This document shows, one piece after another, positions 10,724 to 20,930 of a DNA stretch of 64,000 nt (position 1 is its first letter; every line of letters begins with the position of its first letter). The position numbers were made by a program, and so were the translations under genes. Below the pieces are notes generated by a model. That model ran no database searches, was not told the origin of the DNA, and saw nothing but the letters and a program-made list of their open reading frames with translations. The DNA is from Rutpela maculata (lineage: Eukaryota; Arthropoda; Insecta; Coleoptera; Cerambycidae). The DNA is taken from assembly GCA_936432065.2 (NCBI GenBank), contig OW386293.2, positions 102,941,795 to 103,005,794 on the forward strand. Direction: 5' to 3'.

Positions 10724-11160
10724 TAATTCCCAACGCCTTGCTGGGTAGTTTCTTCAATCAATTTTTCATAGAAATTTAAAAAGGACAAGGGTATGTAATC
10801 CAACATAGATTTCAGATTGTCCAGTTTGGCGGCAGTGATTCGGTTCTTGCACTGTAAAGGTGTAAAAGGTTGTAATCGAAAGTTATTTATCGTTTTCTCC
10901 TTTTTTTCAAATATTGAATGAATTCCATGAAGCCACCTCACTAAAGTTTTTTCTAACTTTGATTTGAAATGGATTGTCTGCTGTAATGCGTATCCAGCAT
11001 GCTTTGGAAATTCCCATCTTAGTAGTGTTTATATATTCATCAGCGAGACTATGTAGGTTCTTGAAATCGGCTTTTTCAAGATGCATGACTTTAAATGGAT
11101 TTTTATGACATATAGTTTACACAGTCTTTTACGCTTTTCGATTTGTGCAAAGTTTCTATC
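10724..11160 (-). pseudogene. Fragment of an unnamed transposon-associated protein
   Basis: Minus-strand reading frames at 10945-11120 and 10723-10941 read like consecutive parts of one protein. The second contains the run TPLQCKNRITAAKLDNLKSM and ends at a stop near 10724. The run resembles a segment I associate with repetitive insect proteins of unknown function (pattern RITxxKLxNLxSLLxxIP). The fragment is frameshifted and short. I cannot give it a function; its position inside an inverted-repeat element suggests it belonged to that element. Confidence 0.4.
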
Positions 11161-11390
11161 AGAGGGAAGTACGGTGGCACCACTGGCACTTAGACCATTT
11201 CGATGTAAACATGTTGTGGACTTACAGCATGCGACATCTGTGAGCCAGGGATTATACTAGAAAACATAGTTTTGGCACATAGCGCATTTCACAAGACATT
11301 GGGGATGGCACATAGAGTACTTTAACGGAAAAAAACATATATTTGCAGAATTGGCACTTAGACTCTTTAGAAGTTATGCTCTTCAATTAA

Positions 11391-12119
11391 ACATTTATTT
11401 TTTGGACACTTTACAAAATATGCTAGAACAGAATTGGAAATTTTGTTAATCTCATATGAACATTGCATTTATTTATACTGGGATTAGTCACTAGTCCTTA
11501 AAGAAAACATACAATAAGTAAAATACACAAAAACAAAAGAAACAAAAAGTGCACCAGATAAGATCTAAAATATATAAAATAAGATAAAAGAAAATTGCGA
11601 GTATATTCATATGATCTAAAAACAAGTTATAACAGAGACAATGCATATTGTCTGGGTGTAATAATTGAACAAGATAAAAGATAAAAAAAAATAAATTAGT
11701 AATAATATACTATAAGTACACCAGTACTTATATATGCATTTACTGAATAAAAGCAATGTTTTCAGATATGATTATCGAGTTCAAGTGTTTTACTGTTTTT
11801 ATAAAGTTAGTTAGATAATTTTTAGTCTAGCATATTTCTTGTCGATTTTGTTAGACAGATTGTAATGTTTCTATTTGGTTAGACCAAATAAAATTCAACG
11901 AGGTTTAAGAATAGAGAGGCAATTCCAATTCAACTTTTATATTATTATAAAAACACTGACGATTACAAACCCATTAACAATTTCTGAACTGACTGTTAAC
12001 AGATGGCGTGAAAGATAACGAGTAGAATTGTTAAAACCAAGAACCACGTCCACTTTTCTAGTTTTTATTATGCTGCTGATAATATGTATGATAAATTGTG
12101 TGTGTGGAAAATTAATTTT
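11391..12119. other. Intergenic A+T-rich DNA
   Basis: I see no gene, repeat pair or RNA in this stretch. Confidence 0.4.
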
Positions 12120-13385
12120 TATTAAATAAATAATAAATAAATTAGTTTATTATGTGTTAAAAAAAATAGACTACAATAATATAAATATATAAAAAATATA
12201 CGAGAAAAAGATGGCAAGATGTTTGACAAACAATAAAACTTAACACATAAAAGGTGAAAGTATTGTCCAAAAAGACATTTTTCAACTTCACCTTGTTTCA
12301 CAATTCAAGAAATATGCTAAAAGTAATAATAATTATACAGAATTTTGAAGCTCACTTGAGGTTTTATATCAATAGAGTTTTTCTTGCTTGGCATATTTTT
12401 TGAATGTGGCAATGTTCATATCATAACAGTCCTCAGGTATAGCATTAGCTATTTTAGTCGCAATATAAGAAAAACTTGATTTAAACATTGTTGTGTGATG
12501 CAGGGGAATGTCAAATTTAGTTCTGTTTCTTGTTACACGGTCATGCACTTCATACCGGGGTTTTAGCTTGTTATATAAGAATTCCGGAGTTTCATCCAAA
12601 ATAATTTTAAAAACAAAACACACTAAATGCAGTCTTTGTCTTTCATCCATTCGTAGCCAGTTTATCTCTTGTATATGGTGACTAGTAGGCCTCTCGTCTT
12701 GGCAATTGCAGGCAGTACCGGGTTCCAGCATTTTGCACTCTTTGTATTCTCTTCTTTGTCTTTGCTGTTAAACATGGATAGTATACACAATCACAGTAAT
12801 TGAATAGCGAGAGAGTCAGCAAATCAACAAATAAAAGTTTAACATTCTTAGGCAGAATATTTTTATATTGATATAGCGTTTTTATCCTGAGAAATGCCGC
12901 TTTAAGTTTATTTTGCACGTGCAGTTCAAAATTTAAATTTTGATCCATTATCAAACCAAGATTTTTTACACTTTCACTATACTCCACAAGTTCATCTTTG
13001 ATTTTGAGTTGATATTTCAATTTAATTTCTGTTCGAAAGTTTATTGGGGCAAATGTAATTAATTGCGATTTGGATGGATTCACCTGTAGACCATTATTCG
13101 CTATATAATTCACTAGATCATCAATTTCTTCATTTAGTACATTAAATGTAGTTTTAGTGTCATTATAAGAAAAACTGATAAGTACCTGAAAGTCATCAGC
13201 ATACATATATAATCTACAACGTCTTAGAGCCTCTGATGCATCGTGAACACATTAAACAATAATGGCCCAAGTATTGATCCTTGTGGCACACCTGATTGAA
13301 CTATTGCTGTGATTTGCGAGATACTGTAGTAATTATAATATAAACGTGAACTAACTAAAGGCTTACAATATGCTAAAGGATGGAC
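12120..13385 (-). mobile_element. 5'-truncated non-LTR retrotransposon (copy F)
   Basis: A minus-strand LINE copy containing the second half of the reverse transcriptase and C-terminal domain, plus a 3' UTR that runs into A+T-rich AATAAATAA repeats near 12125. Its C-terminal motif (PLHHTTMFKSSFSYIATKI) parallels copy B (PLHRTELFKRSFSYQITKI), so the two belong to the same clade but different families. Confidence 0.75.
12369..13385 (-). pseudogene. Reverse transcriptase 3' half, frameshifted
   Basis: Reading toward lower coordinates: a GVPQGSILGPLLFN motif near 13270-13320, a frame change, then MYADDFQVLISF (13206), KNLGLIMDQNLNF and FNYCDCVYYPCL in the 12682-13206 frame, and the C-terminal domain in the 12369-12731 frame. 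The catalytic YADD is retained, but at least two frame changes and loss of the endonuclease make it non-functional. Confidence 0.75.
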
Positions 13386-14614
13386 ACCAGAAATTATTCA
13401 TGTGAATCGTTTTTGTAACACACTTTTTTAGCATCAGTGGCTGAGGATAATTTTATAACTTTGCGATTGAATAACAATATGAGAAAGGAAAAGGCACGTG
13501 CTGGGACTCTATAGGGGGCCCGGGCATTTAAGGTCTTGGTCCTCGAATGAAAATGCGCCGCAGGCGAAAATTTGTAATTTTCCAAGCGATCTTAAATGAG
13601 CAAAGAAAATTTCAGGTAAAAAATATCGTCTTGAAAGAATTGATTTCGTAGGTAGAGTAGAGGCATCATATTTCCATGTGCATTAAAAAAATATTAAAAC
13701 GGATACTCATGGTATAAAAATGCACGTACCTAGGCAACCTGGCAACTCGGCTGCCGCTCGTTGCATTTCTGGTTTTCTTTTTAACAGACGTTTTTGATAT
13801 CCCGAAGACCCCGCTCCTGCTGCCTCTGCTTTCGTGTGACTTTCCATTCGATCATTTGAATTTTGAATACCATACATAAAAACGTTCTTAACAAAAAACA
13901 AAACTATTATGTCATGTGCATAGTATACGAACTGCAATGACATCGAACACCGTCCGATCGCTCCGCAACGTGTTACATTTCCTAAGCAACTAAGAATAAG
14001 AACTAGGTGAGCAATAGAGCCAGCGTTGCCAATAGATAAAAAATTAACGTACTGGTATCGAATTTTAAGAAAAAAATACTCATGTAAATAAAATTAATTC
14101 CATTCCGAAAAAAAAAAAAAATTTGTTTCCCGAATACACTAACGTATTGATTGTGGTTAAAATGTACTGATACTGGCAATGCTGAATGGAGCAATAGGTT
14201 TGTTTTCGTTCGGGCAAGAACGGTTCCCGGACAGTTCCCATCAAGGGCAATGAAGAAACAGCCATGCGTAGTGTATTAAAATAGTGAATTTATTAAACTG
14301 CGCAAGACGAGAACGGTTCTAGAACTCTGAATTTGAGAACCAAAACAAACCTAATGAAAGTGTATAAGCGTTAGTCACGTGTTCCACCCCCACCAAGCTA
14401 CCTTACTGCCTGTACCTGACATGGCTATTAGGTAGTGTGTAATGGTCCAGAGACGGCCGCCTTGGAGGGGCCTGCTGGCCAGGGGCCTACCGGGAAGTGC
14501 CCGGTGGGCCAGCACGCGCCTGGAAAGGAAACAGATTTGGTTTCCGAAACCTCAGCAAAATACGTTATTTTTATATTTTTGTTCCTATTCATTATTTGTG
14601 TTTAAAGTGTAAAA
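13386..14614. other. Intergenic DNA with a GC-rich hairpin patch
   Basis: No credible gene. At 14446-14530 the base composition rises sharply, and CTGCTGGCC...TACCGGG can pair with CCCGGTGGGCCAGCA. This resembles internal hairpins of some non-autonomous DNA elements, but no ends were defined. Confidence 0.4.
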
Positions 14615-14803
14615 AATTGTAATTGCACTTACGTTACTTACATTATTTTATAAAATCTGAATTCTATATATGTTACTTGGGCAACTATTTTAAGGTGTTT
14701 CCCAAGCAGCCAGATAGTTTCGAATGTTCCAACTCTCTACCAGACATAGTTGAAGGTCAGCTGTAGGCATGAGTGCAAAGGAAAGGCAAATGTATGTAAA
14801 AGC
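14615..14803. repeat. Left long inverted repeat of the HAITGCD element
   Basis: About 190 bp closely matching the reverse complement of 16163-16345. Shared blocks include TTATAAAATCTGAATT, GTTACTTGGGCAACTATTTT, AAGGTGTTTCCCAAGCAGCC and CATAGTTGAAGGTCAGCTGT. Confidence 0.85.
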
Positions 14804-15178
14804 GAGTACAAATGCGACAGTTAGTTAGGTTCATTGGATAATTCAATTATGTAGAAATTATTTATAAATTAAAAATAAATTTTGGAATAATTACTTACCA
14901 TAATTTTACAGTTAATAAATTATTAAAAAATAAATTTAATAAATCAGAAAATTAATTTCCGTTTATAAATGTGGTTTTTTAAAAGATATTTAAAAGTAAT
15001 TATGAATTAAATTTCGATATTTTATTAAAATGTTATTTTATTGTATAATAATAAAAAATAGTTTGATAATAAAGTTTAATGGATAAATTGTTTATTTATA
15101 TTTTTAGTAATGGCTTATCATAATTTAAAATTCAATTTTATAAAAATATCGATCGATTTATATAAATATGAAATGTAT

Positions 15179-16180
15179 TTATTCATTTTCATCGTTGTTG
15201 TCGAAATCTTCAATTTCTTCATCACTGCTACTCCATTCAGTGATTTCACTACTTTCCACATCGTCTTCTTGATCAGTTCCTGTAAAAATATAAACAAGGT
15301 AATACGGTTATGAATACTTACAAATGTATGTATAATAATTTGAAATAATTATTAAATACCTGATAAGGTTTTCAGTGAATCACTGACAAAGTTTGGTAGC
15401 TGATCCCCATCGAACCATTTAAAATTGTAGATATTTTCTTCCTGTACCCAACCATTATTTTCTGGCTGGTAGATACTAGGATTTTTCAAGTGAGCATTAT
15501 TCCAAATACTGGATATATAATTTTCTTGCAGAAATTGCTGTAGCAACTCGGTTTTACAGGGTGGTAGATTGCTAGCATTGAAACTCCGTAATTTTTTGAT
15601 GTGAAAAGCTTCGTTGATACACGAGGCTGTATATGTATTAATGAACATTTGGAGCCAGGCAGTATTAACATCAATTATCCCATTTACATTATATATATCG
15701 CATATAAATTTTTGTACGATGTTAAAGATCTTATGTTGTTCGTCAGTATTTTCAAATAACTCACTATCTCCAAATGTGATGAAAGCTTCCTGATATTCTT
15801 GTTTTTTTTCGATGTTTTATAAGGCTTTAATTTTCGTTTTCTGAAAATGCAGGATTATCATCACATCCTGTGATTGCATGAAATCCAGGCAAGCTTTTAC
15901 AGATAGATCCGCCCAATTGTGCATGCAATTGAAGTAACCATTTGTAAATGGCACATGGGCAGAGGCACTGAAGTAATTAGGTAAGATAAAATTTTTGAAA
16001 TATCTACATTATAATCAATTGAAATACCAAACATACGTCCAAATAAATCACGTTGAAGTTTAACCTCTTAAATTTTACCATCTATTTTAACTTTCTTCTT
16101 CTTTCGATAATCTTTCAAAAAATTATCAATAGATGATTTTTTTATACTTTTTTCGAATCTGTTAATATACATTTGCCTTT
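15179..16180 (-). pseudogene. Unnamed-family gene with HAITGCD motif, spliced, decayed
   Basis: Minus strand, in order: AKERQMYINRFEKS (about 16170), VKLQRDLFGRMFGIS and ILSYLITSVPLPMCHL (16060-15930), LPGFHAITGCDDNPAF (about 15900-15845), IVQKFICDIYNVNG (about 15700), then NLPPCKTELL...SSIWNNAHL...NNGW (15360-15580). A GT-AG intron (15280-15359) joins LKTLSG to an acidic tail (exon 15179-15279: DQEDDVESSE...NNDENE, stop). The splice keeps the reading frame, so this was a real exon junction. Stops and frameshifts upstream (after DGKI and after SENEN) make it a pseudogene. I recognise the motif order from repetitive invertebrate proteins but know no assigned function. Confidence 0.6.
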
Positions 16181-16345
16181 CCTTTGCGCTTATACCTACA
16201 GCTGACCTTCAACTATGTCTGGTAGGGGTTGGAACCTTCGAAACTGTCTGGCTGCTTGGGAAACACCTTAAAATAGTTGCCCAAGTAACATATATAAAAT
16301 TCAGATTTTATAAAATAACGTAAGTACAATTTAAATCTTTTTTCT
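16163..16345. repeat. Right long inverted repeat of the HAITGCD element
   Basis: Inverted counterpart of 14615-14803. Its inner edge overlaps the beginning of the decayed coding region. Confidence 0.85.
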
Positions 16346-17330
16346 ACATCTATTTAATTATATGACAATTATTAGCATTTTTTTGGTGAAAAATCGTGCC
16401 TATAATTCACTGTAGTGAATTATCGATTCATAATTCACTGCATCCGGCCAATCACAAATACAAATTCAAAAATCATTGTTTCGCTGATTCAATGATATTT
16501 TAAATCGACCGCGATCAACTCTTGCTGCTGCGGTTGACAATCAACTCGCGTGACAGTGACAAGTGTACCGCCATACCGCCATATTGTTTGTTCACGTTTT
16601 CGACTTATTACGAATAGGTACCGATTAATGCTATCAAATTTCAGTCTAATTTATTTGTTTAATAGGTGTAGAAAAAGCATAGTATTACATTCGGGATTAT
16701 GGCCATTATTCACTCAGATGATTTGCGCCACTCGCCTACGGCTCGTGGGCTCAAACGTCATCTTCGTGAATAATGGCTATCATAATCGCTCATATAATAA
16801 TATACTATTATACTTTAAAGAGGTCTGGCAGGGGATTGCCACCATACAAAGTGTCTGGCAGTGGAGGACGTGAATAGCATCTCGTAAACAATATCAAAAA
16901 ATTACTCATTATAGTATGATAATTTTGAGCAGCAATTCTGTACACCTTTGCTACCTGTTACCTGTCAAAGCCACCGAGACCGACTGTTCATAGTAGCCAA
17001 TCGTATAAAATGATGTAGGTCTGGCTTTCACGGTATCTCGCTCTATTATGGTTTATTTATGTGGCGTTTGATTTTGTTATTTTATATTTGATCAATAAAC
17101 TATTAAGATAGAGTTGAATTTTGTGAAAGGAGATTCATCCAATTTGCCTAAAGTTGATTATGACATGATAGATTCTTTCTATAAACAAAATTTAGATTTT
17201 TTGTCAACAAACATGAAAAATCAACACGACGTTAGAACACATCTGTCATTTGACTAGCCGTTGACATTGTTGCCATATATTGCCAAATATGTTTTTAAAA
17301 ACCTAATTGGCATTCAAAATTATTTAAAAT
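16346..17330. other. Intergenic DNA with an imperfect hairpin
   Basis: No gene. At 16696-16721 and 16758-16786 two arms (TTATGGCCATTATTCAC and GTGAATAATGGCTATCATAA) form an imperfect hairpin around a CGCCTACGGCTCGTGGGC loop. This may be a small foldback element. Confidence 0.5.
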
Positions 17331-18092
17331 ACACTCAAAGAAATAGTATGGGTAAATTCAACAAAAAAAAATGGTTAACTAACAATATCGTTAATTTTGT
17401 TAAACTAAATTATATTGATGGTATTGTTCAACAAGAGGTGATTGTTATTTTAATTAATAAAAAGTTTTCGTACAACAAAACAAACATTAACTTAAAAAAA
17501 TAGATGAATAAGACTATTATTTTTTTCGTCTGACTATTATTTTGTTGAATTCTGTCAAATTACACTAGATAATAGTATATTTTATTTTTAACTATTATCG
17601 AATTGTAATTCTAACCCAGTATTAGTTCGCTGTATTATTGTACTTGGTAGACAAACCAATATTATTGTCGTCTTCTAGAAGTTCTAAAAGAATTACCATA
17701 AAATTTGCTTGCTTACCACGTAGTCTATTACAGAAATTATTCCCAGATGACGCCACATACAAATCACTGACAATAATCAATCATGCATTATCTTATACTC
17801 TTATGAATTTATAGAAAATTAATAACATGATTGCAATGTTCAAATTCTCTCAGGGATCATCGATATACTTGGATGGATCTTATAAACGATCTCTAATCTT
17901 TGGTTTGGGTGGTCTGATGTCTCAATACTGAGATTTTGGCTAACCAAGAAAAACTTCATCATACAATAAAGCATAGTTGCCAACCCTACTGTTTTTTCAG
18001 TAGATCTACCGTTTTTTGGTTTTCTTCCCAGTTTTTAGTCCGACCTGCTAAATCTACAGTTTTTTTTGCATATGGATCAATTATTTTATTAA

Positions 18093-18422
18093 GATATTAC
18101 CTGAACTTTTTAAAGTCCACCAAAAAGGAAAAATGCCGCACTCATTAAAATAATTGTAGATACATCCCTGACGATTTCTAAGTAGGTTTCGTAATAGTAG
18201 TTAGATGCCGCTAGCGTTATAGCTACTTGTAAAATCCACACTCTAGCAAAGGTTAGAGATATTACCTGAACTTTTTAAAGTCCACCAAAAAGGAAAAATG
18301 CCGCACTCATTAAAATAATTGTAGATACATCCCTGACGATTTCTAAGTAGGTTTCGTAATAGTAGTTAGATGCCGCTAGCGTTATAGCTACTTGTAAAAT
18401 CCACACTCTAGCAAAGGTTAGA
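18093..18422. repeat. Perfect 165-bp tandem duplication
   Basis: 18093-18257 and 18258-18422 are identical base for base as far as I can read them. The unit starts GATATTACCTGAAC and ends GCAAAGGTTAGA. Zero divergence means a very recent event or an assembly duplication. Confidence 0.95.
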
Positions 18423-18654
18423 GGTTAATTCTCTAATCTTTGACTCTAGTTTGGAAACCCATTACGATGATTACGCAGTCTTTGTTTATGGCCGTGAAAC
18501 CCAGGCCGATATACTGTTTTAATTCGAATATATATTTTATCGTTTAGTTCTTATAAAATATTGTTCATTATAAGCAGTGACTCTAATTCTGATAATATAG
18601 CATCTACTAGTCATAGTACACCCAAAAAAAAAAAAATATATATATATATATACG

Positions 18655-18731
18655 AAATATGAACAAAAGTTTATTGATTCGTGGCTAAATGACGAAAGAT
18701 TTAGTGGATGGTTAAAAAAAAGTGGGAAAGG
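18655..18731 (+). pseudogene. hAT transposase N-terminal fragment
   Basis: Translates as KYEQKFIDSWLNDERFSGWL, matching the pattern that begins many hAT/BED-type transposases (KYxQKFxxxWLxDPxFxxWL). The frame is cut within a few codons by the palindromic element starting at 18734. The rest of the transposase is absent, so the parent element is non-autonomous. Confidence 0.6.
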
Positions 18732-18733
18732 TA

Positions 18734-19403
18734 CAGACTCGTAACTTCCTGATTTTTTAAGCTACGACCATGTTCGGCACATCAAATTGTAGATATTTTT
18801 AAGGCCTTTAAATATGCACACAGAGTGATTTAAAAAAAAATTTTTTGAAAAATTATTACGAAAAAAAAAAAAATTTCCTTGAATATTTTTTTCCCTCACC
18901 CTGTACATGAACTTTGTTAATGTCTTCTTATAAAGGTTTTAATTAGCTTCAATTTATGTTATCACGTCATATTCGATATTCTCTTTCGTTTTAGAGAAAA
19001 AAATTAAAAACACTGATTTTTTTTTTAAATAACTGAAAAATTGTAAATAATAATTTTATGCTCAACGTAACAAAACAGCAGCAAGAAATAAAAGAAATAA
19101 ATATTTTTAAAAACAAACTTTTTTAAAATGTACTAAAAATAATATAGGAAATTGCAAAATTTGTACTAATTTTTTTTTTAACATAAACTGAAGCTAATTA
19201 AAACCTCTATAAGAAAACATTAACACAATTCATGTATAGAGAGAGGGAAAAAAATATTCAAGGAAATTAATTTTCTTTTCGTAATAATTTTTTCAATTTT
19301 TTTTTAAATTACTCTGTATGCATATTTAAAGGCCTTAAAAATATCTACAATTTGATGTGCCGAACTTGGTCGTAGCTTAAAAAATAAGGAAGTTACGAGT
19401 CTG
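18734..19403. mobile_element. Palindromic foldback element nested in the hAT copy
   Basis: Arms of about 255 bp run inward from CAGACTCGTAACTTCCT at the left; the right end reads AGGAAGTTACGAGTCTG. Shared internal blocks include TTAAGCTACGACCA, GTTCGGCACATCAAATTGTA and TTTAAGGCCTTTAAATATGC. A spacer of about 170 bp separates the arms. No coding capacity and no exact target duplication were seen. Confidence 0.8.
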
Positions 19404-19827
19404 GGAAGTGGCAGACCCTGTATAGTAAAAAAAAACAGTAGATTAACAGTTTCACTAAAATAAATTCCCAGTTTTTTACAGTTTTTTTTTTGCTTATCTA
19501 CAAAATCTCTCTTTTCTGCTTATCGTCTAACAGAGTTGGCAACAGTGCAATAAAGTGTAGATCAACCTAAAAATTAGTTGGTGAACAAAAAACAAAGTCG
19601 TACTATTTAATTGTAGACCAAATTGAAAATGGTTAGTGAACATAAAAAAATGTCATTGTACTATTTAATTTGTTACAAGAAGATATGATTATTAAACTAC
19701 AATTTGTTTACGAAAACAAATAAAGTTGTATGACTATTCTTTTCTGATTGATTTAACTATGAAACTAGATAGGCTTGATTTCAAATGCTCTTTTTGGTTG
19801 AATTAACCTATCATTTTGTTTGAGTGT

Positions 19828-20261
19828 ATTTAATAATTCACGCCTGTTATTATTTTTTACATCACAAAATTAAATTTCATGGATAAATATATTAACATTG
19901 ATTTAATAAATAAGCTTTATACTCCTGTTTTCTTCAATTATCTTTAGAACTAGGATTAAAACTAGAAAAGAAATTTCAACTTGGCAACACCACACTGTTT
20001 TGTATAAAACCATTTTATCAACAAATCAATACAGACTACCTACGTCATCGGCAGATTACTTACGTCACCAATTTAAAACGCTTTTCGCGCCACTTATTTT
20101 AACTCTTGTTTTCTCAAAAAATTGATATTTATTTTCACGAAATCTGTATTGGAAGGCTTATTTATACATATTCTATGATATTATTCAATAAAAAAAAAAA
20201 TAGGAAAATACCCCATTATTTCTTTTCACTTTCAATGAGGCTCAGAGGCTGATTTCTTCCA
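19828..20261. other. Intronic or intergenic DNA before the AF9/ENL exon
   Basis: No gene. A+T-rich, with no repeat partner found. Confidence 0.4.
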
Positions 20262-20314
20262 GAAATAAGTCTTTAGTTGCATGAAAGTCTTTCATGCAAC
20301 TAAAGACTTATTTC
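20262..20314. repeat. Perfect 26-bp stem hairpin
   Basis: 20262-20287 (GAAATAAGTCTTTAGTTGCA...) and 20289-20314 are exact reverse complements with a single base, T20288, between them. It lies 88 bp upstream of an AF9/ENL exon, in the transcribed intron, so the RNA would fold the same way. Confidence 0.9.
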
Positions 20315-20402
20315 CATTCCTAATATTTCCATTCATATTAGTATATTATTTCTTCTATAGAATACTACATCTTTATCATTTTCAACATTTCATATTTTGT
20401 AG

Positions 20403-20930
20403 ACTGAGAAGAAAGCAAAAGATAAAGAACCCCCGAAAGAGCCAAAGGAAGAAGAGAAATCGGAAAAGTCCCGGCCTGAAAAGTCTGACGACAAACAGAA
20501 ACACAAACACAAGAAAAAAGACAGGAAGGAGAAACGGGAGGACAGATACTCCAAAACAGAGAAGAAGTCGGATAAACTACCGAGCACCACAACCCCCATC
20601 AAAGAAGAGCTCAAGGAGCCCACTCCAGTCTCTTCCAGCCGGGAAACGGACAAGAGCAACTTATTCGGAAGCCCCAAAAGCGATCCTCCTTCCACCCCTA
20701 ACCAGATCGAACCAAAACTCGAAAAGCCCACAAATAATTTGGTTGCTTTCAGGGACGACGATACATCGAACGATTCTACTAAAGTTAGCAGTAGAGAACC
20801 ATCCCCTGCCCCTAGGCCCCGCTCGAAATCGCCCTCGCCGCCACCCCCTGCGGAACCGGTAAGAAAACCGGAACCGGAGAAAAAGAAAGAGGAGAGTTCA
20901 AAGAAGAAAGACAAGAAGGAGAAAAAGAAG
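20403..20930 (+). CDS. ear: AF9/ENL (ear) homologue, internal exon: basic and serine-rich linker
   Basis: An internal exon of 528 bp (176 codons, phase 0 at both ends) between acceptor TTTTGTAG (20395-20402) and donor GTAATA at 20931. It encodes the disordered middle of an AF9/ENL-family protein: a lysine-rich start (TEKKAKDKEPPKEPKEEE), HKHKKKDRKEKRE, a serine/proline-rich stretch (SSREPSPAPRPRSKSPSPPP), and a closing KKKEESSKKKDKKEKKK. AF9/ENL proteins are chromatin readers in the super elongation complex; this linker carries basic and Ser-rich tracts. The exon has no distinct fold, so the assignment rests on the in-phase downstream exon with the C-terminal domain. GC content and codon use stand well above the surrounding DNA. 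Confidence 0.75.

Larger units (their letters stand above)
10388..11390. mobile_element. Inverted-repeat element with CTAAGTGCC subterminal motifs
   Basis: The ends match in inverted orientation over about 40 bp: left AATTGAAGAGTATAACTTCT, right complement AATTGAAGAGCATAACTTCT, both followed by (G)TCTAAGTGCC. The motif CTAAGTGCC recurs inside the left end and, inverted as GGCACTTAG, near 11185 and 11355. Many copies of one short motif near both ends resemble transposase binding sites. The interior encodes a decayed protein (see 10724-11160). No target duplication was defined. Confidence 0.6.
14615..16345. mobile_element. Candidate unclassified element: long inverted repeats around a HAITGCD gene
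   Basis: A 1.73-kb unit with 190-bp inverted ends (14615-14803 and 16163-16345) enclosing a decayed, spliced, minus-strand gene of an unnamed invertebrate family. The right arm overlaps the gene: AKERQMY is readable inside it, and the left arm carries a copy of the same codons. No target duplication was established. It could be a mobile element carrying this gene, or an inverted segmental duplication of the gene's 5' part. Confidence 0.55.
17972..19547 (+). mobile_element. hAT element with 8-bp target duplication, internally disrupted
   Basis: The left end is CATAGTTGCCAACCCT and the complement of the right end is CACTGTTGCCAACTCT. A perfect 8-bp direct repeat CAATAAAG flanks it at 17964-17971 and 19548-19555. 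An 8-bp duplication with these ends fits hAT. A short transposase fragment survives at 18655-18731. The body carries a perfect 165-bp tandem duplication and a palindromic insertion. Confidence 0.85.
17331..19827. mobile_element. Outer inverted-repeat element of a nested stack
   Basis: The ends read ACACTCAAAGAAATAG...GGTAAATTCAAC on the left and, complemented, ACACTCAAACAAAATG...GGTTAATTCAACC on the right: about 40 bp of imperfect terminal inverted repeat. The flanks are similar (ATTTAAAAT before, ATTTAATAAT after), so a target duplication is possible. It contains no recognised gene of its own but was invaded by the hAT element at 17972-19547. Confidence 0.6.

Noticed and set aside
17261..17503. 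80-residue lysine/asparagine-rich ORF
   Set aside because: It spans the end of an inverted-repeat element and has no motif.
20365..20914. Long open frames on both strands over the first AF9/ENL exon, including a 174-residue serine/phenylalanine-rich minus-strand frame
   Set aside because: They mirror the low-complexity lysine/serine codons of the plus-strand exon; splice sites and the downstream domain support only the plus frame starting at 20403.
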